This document shows positions 43,817 through 52,343 of a stretch of DNA of 64,000 nt, in pieces. The first letter of the stretch is position 1, and every line of letters starts with the position of its first letter. The DNA lies in assembly GCF_009601765.2 (NCBI RefSeq), contig NZ_CP045699.1, forward strand, positions 1,302,001 to 1,366,000, written 5' to 3'. Position numbers and translations under genes: made by a program. The DNA is from Vibrio algicola. Lineage in GTDB: Bacteria; Pseudomonadota; Gammaproteobacteria; Enterobacterales; Vibrionaceae. Below the pieces are notes generated by a model. It made no database searches. It was not told the origin of the DNA and saw nothing but the letters and a program-made list of their open reading frames with translations.

Positions 43817-44797
43817 TCACACCACCGTCATTTGTCCTGCATACAAAATAAAGGTACGCAGCATTAACACGCCGAGTAAACTCAATCCGGTTACCACGAT
43901 AACAAAGGTTTTCTTATGTTGGGTTTGCGCCGAACTAAAGTGATTTAACGCTAAAGGTAACAACATACCTATACCGACAACACCAATCCAGAACCACGTT
44001 GCCCAAAAACCACTGCCGATTGCCGTTGCCACCGCCACTTCTTTTTGTCCACCGCCAAAATACAGGCCAACAAAAAAAGCACACAATACAAACAGTTCGA
44101 CCAAAACCACCGGACGCTCAAATCCGTGGATCCATTTTATACTTGGGCTATCGGTTGGCTCTTTAAAGCCTGCGACCCCAAACAAAATACACGCGGCTGC
44201 GCCAGAGGATAAACTTGAGAACAAGAATAATACCGGCAAAACAGGGTTATTAAGTAATGGATAGGTTTTGAGCGCTGAAAGTAAGAAACCAGTATACGCA
44301 GCCAGTAGCACCGCTAATACCACCAGAAATATTTCAATTCCATTCTCAAACTTTTTACACGCGGTTAAAACCGTATTAATCAGGTTGCGAATGGCCGATA
44401 ATCCCGACAAATACTTGCTCATAAAGTCGTAGATTTCTTGTTTGAACATCACGCCCAACCAAATAAACAACACCACCATGTAGATTTGGAACAACATTAC
44501 CCCCATCGACATCACGGATGTTGGGTTGTAATGCAGCATGATTTTCCAAAAGGTCCAAGGACGTTGTAAATGGTAAACCAAAATACTGAGACCAAAGATG
44601 ATCCCAAGTGGCGCAAAAATGGCATTTGCTCTTAAAATACCGTTTAAATTTGCAGGGCCTTCAATCACTTTACGCTTTAAGTAAATTGAAATCATCACCC
44701 CACCCGCCGACATGCCTGTCAAAAACAAGTACAGCGCAATGATCCAATCCCAAACTAAAGAATCGAAATGAAACGCATTGGTTAAGATATCACTCAT
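43817..44797 (-). CDS. nrfD: NrfD, membrane subunit of formate-dependent nitrite reductase
   Basis: 326 residues, polysulphide-reductase-like NrfD fold with eight to nine membrane helices. Conserved opening DSLVWDWIIALYLFLTGMSAGGVMISIYLKRK (key part ALYLFLTGMSAGGVM). It oxidises quinol and passes electrons through NrfC to NrfB and NrfA. The ATG overlaps the nrfC stop by four bases. Its stop is 127 bases before nrfE, with a terminator-like hairpin between. Confidence 0.92.
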   Translation of the reverse strand: MSDILTNAFHFDSLVWDWIIALYLFLTGMSAGGVMISIYLKRKVIEGPANLNGILRANAIFAPLGIIFGLSILVYHLQRPWTFWKIMLHYNPTSVMSMGVMLFQIYMVVLFIWLGVMFKQEIYDFMSKYLSGLSAIRNLINTVLTACKKFENGIEIFLVVLAVLLAAYTGFLLSALKTYPLLNNPVLPVLFLFSSLSSGAAACILFGVAGFKEPTDSPSIKWIHGFERPVVLVELFVLCAFFVGLYFGGGQKEVAVATAIGSGFWATWFWIGVVGIGMLLPLALNHFSSAQTQHKKTFVIVVTGLSLLGVLMLRTFILYAGQMTVV

Positions 44798-45486
44798 CCT
44801 AAGATCTCCCCTTTACTGTTCGGCACTTTATACATCTTAGGCTCGGTACCGAGTTCAGATTTCATGCGATACACAGGGTGAGAATGAATCACTTTGCTTA
44901 TCTCACTACTTGGATCATTTAAGTCACCAAATACCAATGCATTGGTTGGACACGATTCAACACAAGCTGGTTGCTTACCATTTTTAAGGTTGGTATCACG
45001 GCAGAAATTACACTTATCAGCTACATGGGTTTCTGGATTAAAGAAACGAACCTGATAAGGACAAGCTGCAAGGCAATAACCACAACCGACACATAAATCA
45101 TGATGGACATCGACAATGCCCGTTTTAGGATCTTTGTAAGAAGCTCCCGTTGGGCATACATGCACACAAGGCGCATTATCACAATGTTGGCAAGAAATAC
45201 GCTCAAAGGTATAACCCGCATTTGGGTATTCGCCAATTGCTTCACTGCGCTTGATTTTTAAACGCGTTACGCCTTCAGGTACTTTATTCACTTCACGACA
45301 AGCATCGGTACAGGCCGTACAGCCGATGCAAAGATTTTCATCATGCACCATGCCGTAACGGATCTTGCCATCTTTCATGCTCGCGATCAGTTTTTTGCCC
45401 GAAGCCACTGCGGTATTGGAGATCACACCAGTGGTAAAAATTACCGCACCAGTACCAAGTAAAAAGTTACGTCTTGAACACGACAT
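44794..45486 (-). CDS. nrfC: NrfC, 4x[4Fe-4S] electron-transfer protein
   Basis: 230 residues from the ATG at 45486, one base after the nrfB stop. The N-terminus SRRNFLLGTGAVIF is a Tat (twin-arginine) signal, so the protein is exported folded. Four ferredoxin-type cysteine clusters follow (CIGCTACTDACREVNK, CQHCDNAPCVHVCPTGA, CVGCGYCLAACPYQVRFF, CNFCRDTNLK...ACVESCPTNA). It relays electrons from membrane NrfD to NrfB. Confidence 0.93.
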   Translation of the reverse strand: MSCSRRNFLLGTGAVIFTTGVISNTAVASGKKLIASMKDGKIRYGMVHDENLCIGCTACTDACREVNKVPEGVTRLKIKRSEAIGEYPNAGYTFERISCQHCDNAPCVHVCPTGASYKDPKTGIVDVHHDLCVGCGYCLAACPYQVRFFNPETHVADKCNFCRDTNLKNGKQPACVESCPTNALVFGDLNDPSSEISKVIHSHPVYRMKSELGTEPKMYKVPNSKGEILG

Positions 45487-45487
45487 A

Positions 45488-46102
45488 CTAGTCACCTCGT
45501 TTATGGTTAGCTTCAAAAGCTGAATGGCAATCAACACACATCTGAATGCGCTGCTTACTTTCAATATTTTTTATCGGATCAGTCGTTGGGTGAACCTTAT
45601 GACAAGAAGCACAAGATAGTTTTAATGCATGTACATCATGGGTCCAGTCAGCTTTACGCAGTTCTGCAGGGGCATGACAATCAACACATTGTGCATTTTG
45701 TTTGGATATGTTTTTTGCATCATCAACTGGCATAACTAAACTTGCCGCCACTTGACCACGGTGAAATTTAATCACTTTGTCAGCGCGATCACGGTGATGA
45801 GGTCCAATATTACTATGACAATCGATACAACCGACATTACGGCCAGTTTTTTCATTAATAGCGGTCGCATGAGCACCTTTTAAAGCGTCATGATCGTCCT
45901 TATGACATTGAGTACACGCGTAATTTTTATCACGCACAAATTGAACCTCATACTTCCCATCAGAAGAGATTTTTTGTGTTTGATTTAGTTGTGCTATCTC
46001 AGTGTTGGCGGACGCTCCTATTGAAAAAACCAACCCGATCAATAAGGTAAGTCCTACCCCTATTGATTTTAAGGCTTTCTTTTTACAGTCCATTTTCTGC
46101 AC
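45488..46102 (-). CDS. nrfB: NrfB, pentaheme cytochrome c
   Basis: 204 residues, an N-terminal signal sequence (GVGLTLLIGLVFSIGASA) and five CxxCH heme sites: CTQCH, CIDCH, CVDCH, CASCH and CVDCH. It delivers electrons to NrfA in the periplasm. First gene of the nrfBCDEF operon, divergent from nrfA. A weak FNR-like half-site (TTGATTCTAATTAT, minus strand 46242-46229) lies upstream; the perfect FNR box at 46424-46437 is nearer nrfA. Confidence 0.92.
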   Translation of the reverse strand: MQKMDCKKKALKSIGVGLTLLIGLVFSIGASANTEIAQLNQTQKISSDGKYEVQFVRDKNYACTQCHKDDHDALKGAHATAINEKTGRNVGCIDCHSNIGPHHRDRADKVIKFHRGQVAASLVMPVDDAKNISKQNAQCVDCHAPAELRKADWTHDVHALKLSCASCHKVHPTTDPIKNIESKQRIQMCVDCHSAFEANHKRGD

Positions 46103-46423
46103 CTTTTTCTTAACAAAATGATCGATTACCGATCTGTTTTGCTCATATTAACTATGCGAGAAACTGTTCAACCCACGATTTTTGTATGATTATTGAACCC
46201 ATTTATAACAATTGCGTTACCAAGTGTAATAATTAGAATCAACAATCTATATTCGTTCTGGGATCACAATCGCTCTCAGATGCAACTCAAATCCTTTGAA
46301 TCAAAGGGTACTTAAAAATGTATTAGCCACAACGCTTAACACCGACATTGAAACCTATTTTCAGCAAAAATAAATGGAGCTGATCGGCACTATTTTAAAC
46401 CCACATTTTTAATATATCTTCTA

Positions 46424-46437
46424 TTGATTTTGATCAA
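46424..46437. promoter_or_regulatory. FNR box of the nrfA promoter
   Basis: TTGATTTTGATCAA is a perfect TTGAT-N4-ATCAA site. A TATGAA -10-like element at 46460-46465 places it near -41 of a start at about 46472, the class II activation position. Anaerobic induction of nrfA is therefore expected. Confidence 0.88.
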
Positions 46438-46565
46438 TAACCTTACAATTCATACTGCCTATGAATCAAACTTGTTGCTATTATTTATCAGCACTCTACT
46501 GCTTATTAATCATTTGCCGCATTCACAACGCTTGGCTTTTTGAAATAATGACTGGAGTAATCACT

Positions 46566-48047
46566 GTGAATATAAAATGGATGAAAAAAAACGCTGTGAA
46601 TGCGACCCTTTTGTCTCTGTTGAGCGTAACTACTTTTGCGTTAACCACCTCAGCTCAAGCGACCGAAGCAAAGCAAACCCAAGCGACGACTCAATCCGCG
46701 AATCAGAAAATGCGTTTTGATCCTCGAAATGAAAAATTTGAATCTGACCACCCAGAGCAATATCAAAGCTGGAAAGATACCTCTAAAAGCAAACACATTA
46801 CCGATGCACTCAAAAACGATCCTAATATGGTGGTTTTATGGGCAGGTTATGGCTTTGCTAAAGACTACAATGCCCCACGCGGCCACTTCTATGCGGTTAC
46901 CGATGTGCGTGAAACTCTGCGTACTGGCGGCCCTAAAGATGCGAAATCTGGCCCGATGCCAATGGCATGTTGGAGCTGTAAAGGCCCTGACGTACCGCGT
47001 GTGATTGATGAGCGTGGTGAAGACGGTTACTTTGAAGGCAAGTGGGCTCGCTTAGGAGCACAAATTGTTAACCCGATTGGTTGCGCCGATTGTCATGATA
47101 CTCAAAGTGATGATTTCAAAAAAGGCAAACCTGCGCTACGTGTTGCCCGTCCTTACGGCAAGCGCGCAATGGATACTATCGGTCGCCCATTTGAGAAACA
47201 AGATCGTTTTGGTCAACAGTCTCAAGTGTGTGGTCAATGTCACGTTGAATACTACTTCCAGAAAGACAAGAAAAACGCGGTTAAATTCCCATGGGATAAC
47301 GGAGTAACCGTTGACGAAATGGAAGCATACTACGACAAAATTGGCTTTAGTGATTGGACTCATGCCGTTTCAAAAACACCAATGCTAAAAGCGCAGCATC
47401 CAGAGTATGAAACTTGGCAGCTTGGCATCCACGGTAAAAACAACGTTGCTTGTGTTGATTGTCATATGCCTAAAGTGAAAAACAAAGATGGCAAAGTGTA
47501 TACCGACCATAAAGTAGGTAACCCTTTCGACCGCTTTGACGACACCTGTGCGCAATGTCATACCCAAGACAAGAAAACCATGATGAACATTGTTAAGTCT
47601 CGTAAAGACAAAGTTCAAGAGATGAAACTTCTGGCTGAGAAACAAATTGTGGCAGCACACTTTGAAGCTAAAGCCGCTTGGGATGCGGGTGCTACCCCAG
47701 CAGAAATGAAAGACATCTTACTTGATATTCGACATGCACAATGGCGTTGGGATTACGCAATCGCCTCACACGGTGTTCACATGCACGCACCAGAAGTCGC
47801 GCTACGCGTTCTTGGTACTGCGGTAGACCGTGCGACAGATGCTCGTACCAAACTTATCCGCCTACTTGCGAAGAAAGGCATCACGGATCCAGTCAAGATC
47901 CCTGATATCTCAACCAAAGAAGCGGCGCAAAAAGCACTGGGTATGGATATGAAAGGCATGAATCAAGAGAAACAAGACTTCTTGAAGACGGTTGTACCTG
48001 AGTGGGATAAAGAAGCGAAGAAACGAGAAGCAAGCTATCCTCAATAA
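46566..48047 (+). CDS. nrfA: NrfA, cytochrome c552 nitrite reductase
   Basis: 493 residues from the GTG at 46566, which has TGGAGTAATC in front; ATG at 46581 is the alternative. Signal peptide [20 protein letters not shown] lies just after. Heme sites: the catalytic CWSCK (lysine-ligated), then [24 protein letters not shown] and CAQCHT, five in all as in E. coli NrfA. It reduces nitrite to ammonium in the periplasm during anaerobic respiration. Perfect FNR box upstream; terminator downstream. Confidence 0.95.
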   Translation: MNIKWMKKNAVNATLLSLLSVTTFALTTSAQATEAKQTQATTQSANQKMRFDPRNEKFESDHPEQYQSWKDTSKSKHITDALKNDPNMVVLWAGYGFAKDYNAPRGHFYAVTDVRETLRTGGPKDAKSGPMPMACWSCKGPDVPRVIDERGEDGYFEGKWARLGAQIVNPIGCADCHDTQSDDFKKGKPALRVARPYGKRAMDTIGRPFEKQDRFGQQSQVCGQCHVEYYFQKDKKNAVKFPWDNGVTVDEMEAYYDKIGFSDWTHAVSKTPMLKAQHPEYETWQLGIHGKNNVACVDCHMPKVKNKDGKVYTDHKVGNPFDRFDDTCAQCHTQDKKTMMNIVKSRKDKVQEMKLLAEKQIVAAHFEAKAAWDAGATPAEMKDILLDIRHAQWRWDYAIASHGVHMHAPEVALRVLGTAVDRATDARTKLIRLLAKKGITDPVKIPDISTKEAAQKALGMDMKGMNQEKQDFLKTVVPEWDKEAKKREASYPQ

Positions 48048-48090
48048 TAGCGGGCCTCAATAACACCGATAACGTGTTAGTGTGAACTTA

Positions 48091-48124
48091 AAAGCTTGGT
48101 CATGATTGTGACCAAGCTTTTTAT
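48091..48124 (+). terminator. Intrinsic terminator after nrfA
   Basis: AAAGCTTGGTCA and TGACCAAGCTTT arms around TGATTG, followed by TTATTGT. Confidence 0.93.
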
Positions 48125-48135
48125 TGTCTAATAAC

Positions 48136-48402
48136 TAGGGGCTGTTGATCTTTCGTGGTTGTTTTTGCTGCGAATTGTTGGGTTTTTATACAAGGAAAAG
48201 GCTTTGTGGTGTAGCTGGCTACACGAAAAGCCGATGACGAAGTAGAAAAGACCAACAAACGCAGCCCGAAGGGTTCGGCTAAAAGCCTTTTACTCTTCGT
48301 TAAGTCTCATTTACTTAGAATAACTAGGCTTCAATCGACTTGCCTCGATTAAAAGGCTTTTATCTCGAACAAAATTTAATCACGAAAGATCAACAGCCCC
48401 TA
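48136..48402. mobile_element. 267-bp MITE-like element with 22-bp perfect terminal inverted repeats
   Basis: The left end begins TAGGGGCTGTTGATCTTTCG and its exact complement closes the right end (22 bp each). AAC flanks both ends and could be a 3-bp target duplication. The interior has shorter hairpins (GTAGC/GCTAC; CCGAAGGGTTCGG) but no transposase gene. This matches a non-autonomous insertion element. Confidence 0.85.
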
Positions 48403-48545
48403 AACTGTCTTGAGATGCTAACACTATAGATTACGTTCTTTCCTCATCATTTAAACGCACTAAAGACCATTTGATATTTATTCTGACAAGAGAATTCGCT
48501 ATACGTTAAAATCAGACTATTGATCAATGAAATGGGGACTTTTAT

Positions 48546-48698
48546 ATGGATAAGAATTTAAAACATTCAAATAAGCCGACCGAAAAATTCACTCCCGATT
48601 TAAAAAACTTTGAGACCAGTTTATCTTATGAAGGTATGGAATTAAAAGCCCATAAATCTCGATCAATAAAAGATCTTAAACAACAATATGCGCGATAA
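48546..48698 (+). CDS. yhfG: YhfG-family antitoxin of Fic
   Basis: 50 residues. The segment KNFETSLSYEGMEL has the Fic inhibitor motif (S/T)xxxE(G/N), here S25-LSY-E29-G30, and the C-terminal LKQQYAR resembles the end of E. coli YhfG. Class I Fic antitoxins place this glutamate in the toxin's ATP pocket and block AMP transfer. The gene overlaps the fic start by 11 bases, the expected order antitoxin first. A weak Shine-Dalgarno (GGGGAC) precedes it. Confidence 0.82.
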   Translation: MDKNLKHSNKPTEKFTPDLKNFETSLSYEGMELKAHKSRSIKDLKQQYAR

Positions 48699-49287
48699 AT
48701 ATGGGGTTAATCACTACCGGTATTGCTACTCCGGATCTGACGTCCTCATAAATAAACTCAATATAAAAGATAGTCTTGATCTGGAGGAAGCTGAGGTTGC
48801 ATTTTCCAAAGAAAGATACCTTTCCTACCAAAGTAACAAGACCCAACTGGATCACTTCAATTTTGGACATTTAAAACATTTACACTTTGTTTTATTTCAA
48901 GATCTTTATCGTTGGGCTGGTCAGCTCAGAGACGTAGATATATCTAAAGGTAACACTCGCTTTTGTACTTATTCACGTATTGAACCTGAAGCAAACAAGT
49001 TATTCTCTCAAATAGCATCTTTATCAACTGCAAATAATAAAGAGCACCTTATAACTCAAGCTGCTGATTTATTTTGTGAAATGAACTTACTTCATCCTTT
49101 TAGAGAAGGTAATGGGAGAACACTACGTTTCTTTTTCGAAGAAATGTTGTTTGTAGCAGGATATGATGTTGTATGGCCTGTAATAACTCCAGAGTGTTGG
49201 ATTGAAGCTAACATTGCAGGTGTGCATTTTGACCTAGCACCATTAAAGAATATTTTTCATCAAGCCATCACTCTGCATAAAAATTAA
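48688..49287 (+). CDS. fic: Fic-domain AMPylator (toxin)
   Basis: 199 residues. The complete active-site motif HPFREGNGRTLRFF is present with H136, E140 and R144, as needed for AMP transfer. The flap region RDVDISKGNTRFCTYS precedes it. Fic toxins of this type modify target proteins (for example DNA gyrase or topoisomerase IV) and are kept in check by a YhfG-like antitoxin, encoded immediately upstream with overlap. The intact motif implies an active toxin. The pair is placed between nrfA and nrfG, flanked by a MITE, consistent with acquisition. Confidence 0.93.
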   Translation: MRDKYGVNHYRYCYSGSDVLINKLNIKDSLDLEEAEVAFSKERYLSYQSNKTQLDHFNFGHLKHLHFVLFQDLYRWAGQLRDVDISKGNTRFCTYSRIEPEANKLFSQIASLSTANNKEHLITQAADLFCEMNLLHPFREGNGRTLRFFFEEMLFVAGYDVVWPVITPECWIEANIAGVHFDLAPLKNIFHQAITLHKN

Positions 49288-49294
49288 TCCGCTA

Positions 49295-49990
49295 TCAATG
49301 CATCAACTCTTTGGCTTGGTTAATTGCTTTAATAATGGTGACGCGATCAACATCGTCATGATTGGTGTCGAGTGCATGCTGCCAAAGATCAATCGCATCT
49401 TGGTATTCAGCATTTAAGAAATGATCCGATGCCAATAACATCAATGTAGGCACATTGTCTTTATCGACCGCAAGCGCCTTATCTAACAAGGCTTGTGTTT
49501 GTGGGGTAATCCTTTGATTATTTTCATAATATAACGCAGTCGCATGGGCGGAATAAATATTGGCTTGTGGCTCTTTAGCTAAACGTTCGGCGTAACTAAA
49601 AGCGGTAGCGGCATTTTCAAACTGATTGGCGTACATATAAGCATTGCCCAACGCGTACCAACTCTCCCCTTTTTGTTTGTCTTTCATTACTAACGCTTGC
49701 ATCGCTTCAATTTGTTGTTGATTAACTTGTGAGCCGGTTTGGATCAAACCTTGTTGATTTGATTGGGGATCGCTGTGTTGCTGTCGGCTATTTTGAGTCG
49801 AGGCTTGCTTTTGCTGCCAATCAGGTTGGCCAATATAATGATAAATAGTTAATGACGCCGAGGCTAAGAACGTGACTAGCAAGATTGGAAACCACCCATT
49901 AGGGCTATTTTGAGTGTTCTTTTTACTGCGCCAATAAGCTAAATACACCACCACGGCAAGCACCAATACCACACCAAAAATCCCAATCAT
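49295..49990 (-). CDS. nrfG: NrfG/CcmI-like TPR protein
   Basis: 231 residues. An N-terminal membrane helix (IGIFGVVLVLAVVVYLAYW) and a second one (WFPILLVTFLASASLTIY) are followed by a periplasmic Gln-rich linker and several TPR helical pairs (GESWYALGNAYMYANQFENA, VPTLMLLASDHFLNAEYQDA). This is the C-type cytochrome biogenesis NrfG/CcmI arrangement. NrfG works with NrfE/NrfF on the NrfA heme. It stands apart from nrfF, separated by nrfA and fic. Confidence 0.8.
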   Translation of the reverse strand: MIGIFGVVLVLAVVVYLAYWRSKKNTQNSPNGWFPILLVTFLASASLTIYHYIGQPDWQQKQASTQNSRQQHSDPQSNQQGLIQTGSQVNQQQIEAMQALVMKDKQKGESWYALGNAYMYANQFENAATAFSYAERLAKEPQANIYSAHATALYYENNQRITPQTQALLDKALAVDKDNVPTLMLLASDHFLNAEYQDAIDLWQHALDTNHDDVDRVTIIKAINQAKELMH

Positions 49991-50145
49991 TAACGCTTCC
50001 TATTGTTATCTATTACGAGGTTTTATGAGTTTCTAAAGCTTATTTTTATTGAACACTCATATTAACTGAATCCCTCTGAAACTAATTTGATCCCACACAT
50101 TACTCGTCATTTTATTTGCCTTTCTCATCAAAAAACAGTCACTAG

Positions 50146-50200
50146 CAAAAAAACCAGCCCAACCTCTAAAGCATCCGCTTAGTGATTGGACTGGTTTTTG
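50146..50200 (-). terminator. Intrinsic terminator (bidirectional) after the oligopeptide-binding protein gene
   Basis: AAACCAGCCCAA and TTGGACTGGTTT form a long, slightly imperfect stem, with T/A runs on both sides. It lies between the oppA-like gene and nrfG, both on the minus strand. Confidence 0.8.
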
Positions 50201-50268
50201 GATTATAAAATAGCTTGTGTCTTATAAAGTCGCTTGTGGCTTAAATTAACAGCAATAAGCAAACGCTA

Positions 50269-51885
50269 TTATTTCTTCATCATGTACATATCACGAGTAT
50301 AACGTCGGTCTGACGCATTGGTGGCGCTAAATCCGCCAAGTGCCTCATTTTTTAGCACAGAACGAGTGTAGAAATACACCGGAATAGCAGGCATATCATT
50401 AGCAAAGATCTGCTCGGCATGTTGATAGTAGCTTAAACGTTTGGCTTCATCTTGCGCTTGGCTAGCATCTGCCATGGCTTTATCGTAATCCGCATCATGC
50501 CAACCGCCATAATTCATACCTGCTGAATCAAAGTACGATAAGAAGGTTGACGCTTCGTTGTAATCCCCCATCCATGCGTAACGCGCGACAGAGAAGTTTT
50601 TATCGGCCAAGGCTTGAATAAAGGTTTTCCATTCTTGGTTTGCAATGGTTACATCCGCGCCTAAATTCTTTTTCCACATTGATCCCATCACAATCGCCAG
50701 TTTTTTATGTGCTTCACTAGTGTTGTATTCAAGCTCAAATTTTAGTGGGTTACTTTTATTGTAGCCTGCCTCTTCCAATAACTGCTTAGCTTTAGCAATA
50801 CGATCTTTTTGCGACATTTTCGCCCAATCAAGATCCGGTACTTTAAAGCCAGCAACGGCCGGTGGTGTATTAGTGTAAGCTGGAATTTGCCCCTGCCCTA
50901 AAATACGCTCGGCGATCACGTCGCGATCAATAGAATACGCCAGCGCTTTACGTACCCGCGGATCATCAAATGGTTTTTTATCAAGATTGAACAAGTAATA
51001 ATAGGTGCCGAGTGATGGCATGGTTAATAACTGATCTGGACGCTCTTTTTTGATGGTTTGATACAATTCCAGTGGCACCACTGAAGTGATGTCCATTTCG
51101 CCAGTACGGAAGCGGTTATACTCTGCATTCACATCCGAAATCGGCAGATAGGTCACCTTGTTGATCACGGTATCTTTATCATTCCAATAGGCTTTATTAC
51201 GAACTAGCTCAACTTTTTCATTGATCACCCAATCGGATAATATGTAGGCGCTGCTGGTAACAATGTTGCCCGGCTTGGTCCACGCTTGACCAAATTTTTT
51301 CACTGCTGCTTCGGGTACCGCAAAAGTACTTTCATGCGCCAGCATTTTGGTGAAATACGGCACTGAACGTTCAAGTTCAATTTGGAAGGTATGATCATCT
51401 AGCGCTTTCACGCCTAAGGTATCAATATTCTTACTGCCTTTGGTAATGTCTTTGGCGTTTTTGATGCCGGCCATTTCTAAATACCAAGAATATGGCGCAC
51501 CCGTAATTGGGTTAACGACACGTTTAAACGCAAACACAAAATCACTGGCTTTGATTGGCGAGCCATCCGACCAATTGGCATCACGCAAATGGAAGGTATA
51601 GGTTTTTCCATCGTCCGAGACTTCCCATTTAGTAGCCAGCGCTGGAATGATATTGCCTTGTTGATCTTCGGTTACAAGACCTTCAAACATATCGCTGATC
51701 ACGCGAGAGCTGGCAGTATCGGAAGACATGGATGGATCAAGGGTTGGCACTTCATCGCCATTACCGCGCACCACTTCTTGTTTTTGAGCCAGTTCAACAC
51801 CAGCGGGCACTTGCGCAGCAAAAGAGGGATTTATAAGCAGCAAAGAAATGGCGGTCGCCACCCCTGTTTTTATCAATTTTTGCAT
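50269..51885 (-). CDS. oppA: Oligopeptide ABC transporter substrate-binding protein
   Basis: 538 residues from the ATG at 51885 (MQKLIKTGVATAISLLLINPSFA, signal peptide part MQKLIKTGVATAISLLLI), preceded by AAAGGAATTACC. Periplasmic binding-protein family 5 features: EVPTLDPSMSSDTASSRVIS, ASDFVFAFKRVVNP and FDDPRVRKALAYSIDRD. The rest matches OppA of gammaproteobacteria. No permease or ATPase gene is adjacent, so it may share the transporter encoded elsewhere. Monocistronic with its own terminator. Confidence 0.88.
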   Translation of the reverse strand: MQKLIKTGVATAISLLLINPSFAAQVPAGVELAQKQEVVRGNGDEVPTLDPSMSSDTASSRVISDMFEGLVTEDQQGNIIPALATKWEVSDDGKTYTFHLRDANWSDGSPIKASDFVFAFKRVVNPITGAPYSWYLEMAGIKNAKDITKGSKNIDTLGVKALDDHTFQIELERSVPYFTKMLAHESTFAVPEAAVKKFGQAWTKPGNIVTSSAYILSDWVINEKVELVRNKAYWNDKDTVINKVTYLPISDVNAEYNRFRTGEMDITSVVPLELYQTIKKERPDQLLTMPSLGTYYYLFNLDKKPFDDPRVRKALAYSIDRDVIAERILGQGQIPAYTNTPPAVAGFKVPDLDWAKMSQKDRIAKAKQLLEEAGYNKSNPLKFELEYNTSEAHKKLAIVMGSMWKKNLGADVTIANQEWKTFIQALADKNFSVARYAWMGDYNEASTFLSYFDSAGMNYGGWHDADYDKAMADASQAQDEAKRLSYYQHAEQIFANDMPAIPVYFYTRSVLKNEALGGFSATNASDRRYTRDMYMMKK

Positions 51886-52235
51886 CTGGTAATTCCTTTT
51901 ATAATGTTTGTGCATCCTGCAGATATGATCGCTTTTGTCTCATCTTGAGTGACACTATCTGTGTGTCTTATTCAAAGCTATTCATTTCAAACCGCAAATT
52001 CAAAATAGTCATTTCAAACTCACTGTAAATATCATATCAATTACACCAATAATGTAGCCTTCCTGATAGAAAGCATAATTATTTTTACCAGACTTTTAAC
52101 AAAAATTCATTACCTTAAATCAAAAACAACCAATCTCGTTACACTTATCTTACTTAATACTTCCTATAGAAACCTTCTGATCATCGAATACGTAAAATTA
52201 GAAGAATAAAGTAATATTATGAGCAAGTTTTAGAC
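51886..52235. other. Regulatory region upstream of the oppA-like gene
   Basis: AT-rich 350 bases, no gene. It should hold the oppA-like promoter; I can name no operator. Confidence 0.35.
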
Positions 52236-52289
52236 AAAAAAAATCCGCTTCCAGAGCTATTGCAGATGAATAGTCTTGAAACGGATTTT
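52236..52289 (-). terminator. Intrinsic terminator after pheT
   Basis: Minus-strand AAATCCGTTTC and GAAGCGGATTT arms (one mismatch) with a long loop, followed by a T run. It shows that pheT ends its transcript here, with no read-through to ihfA as in E. coli. Confidence 0.85.
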
Positions 52290-52343
52290 ACACACTCTTT
52301 TGCGAGTGAGGTTACAACTTATTAATCCAACATATTACGAGAA

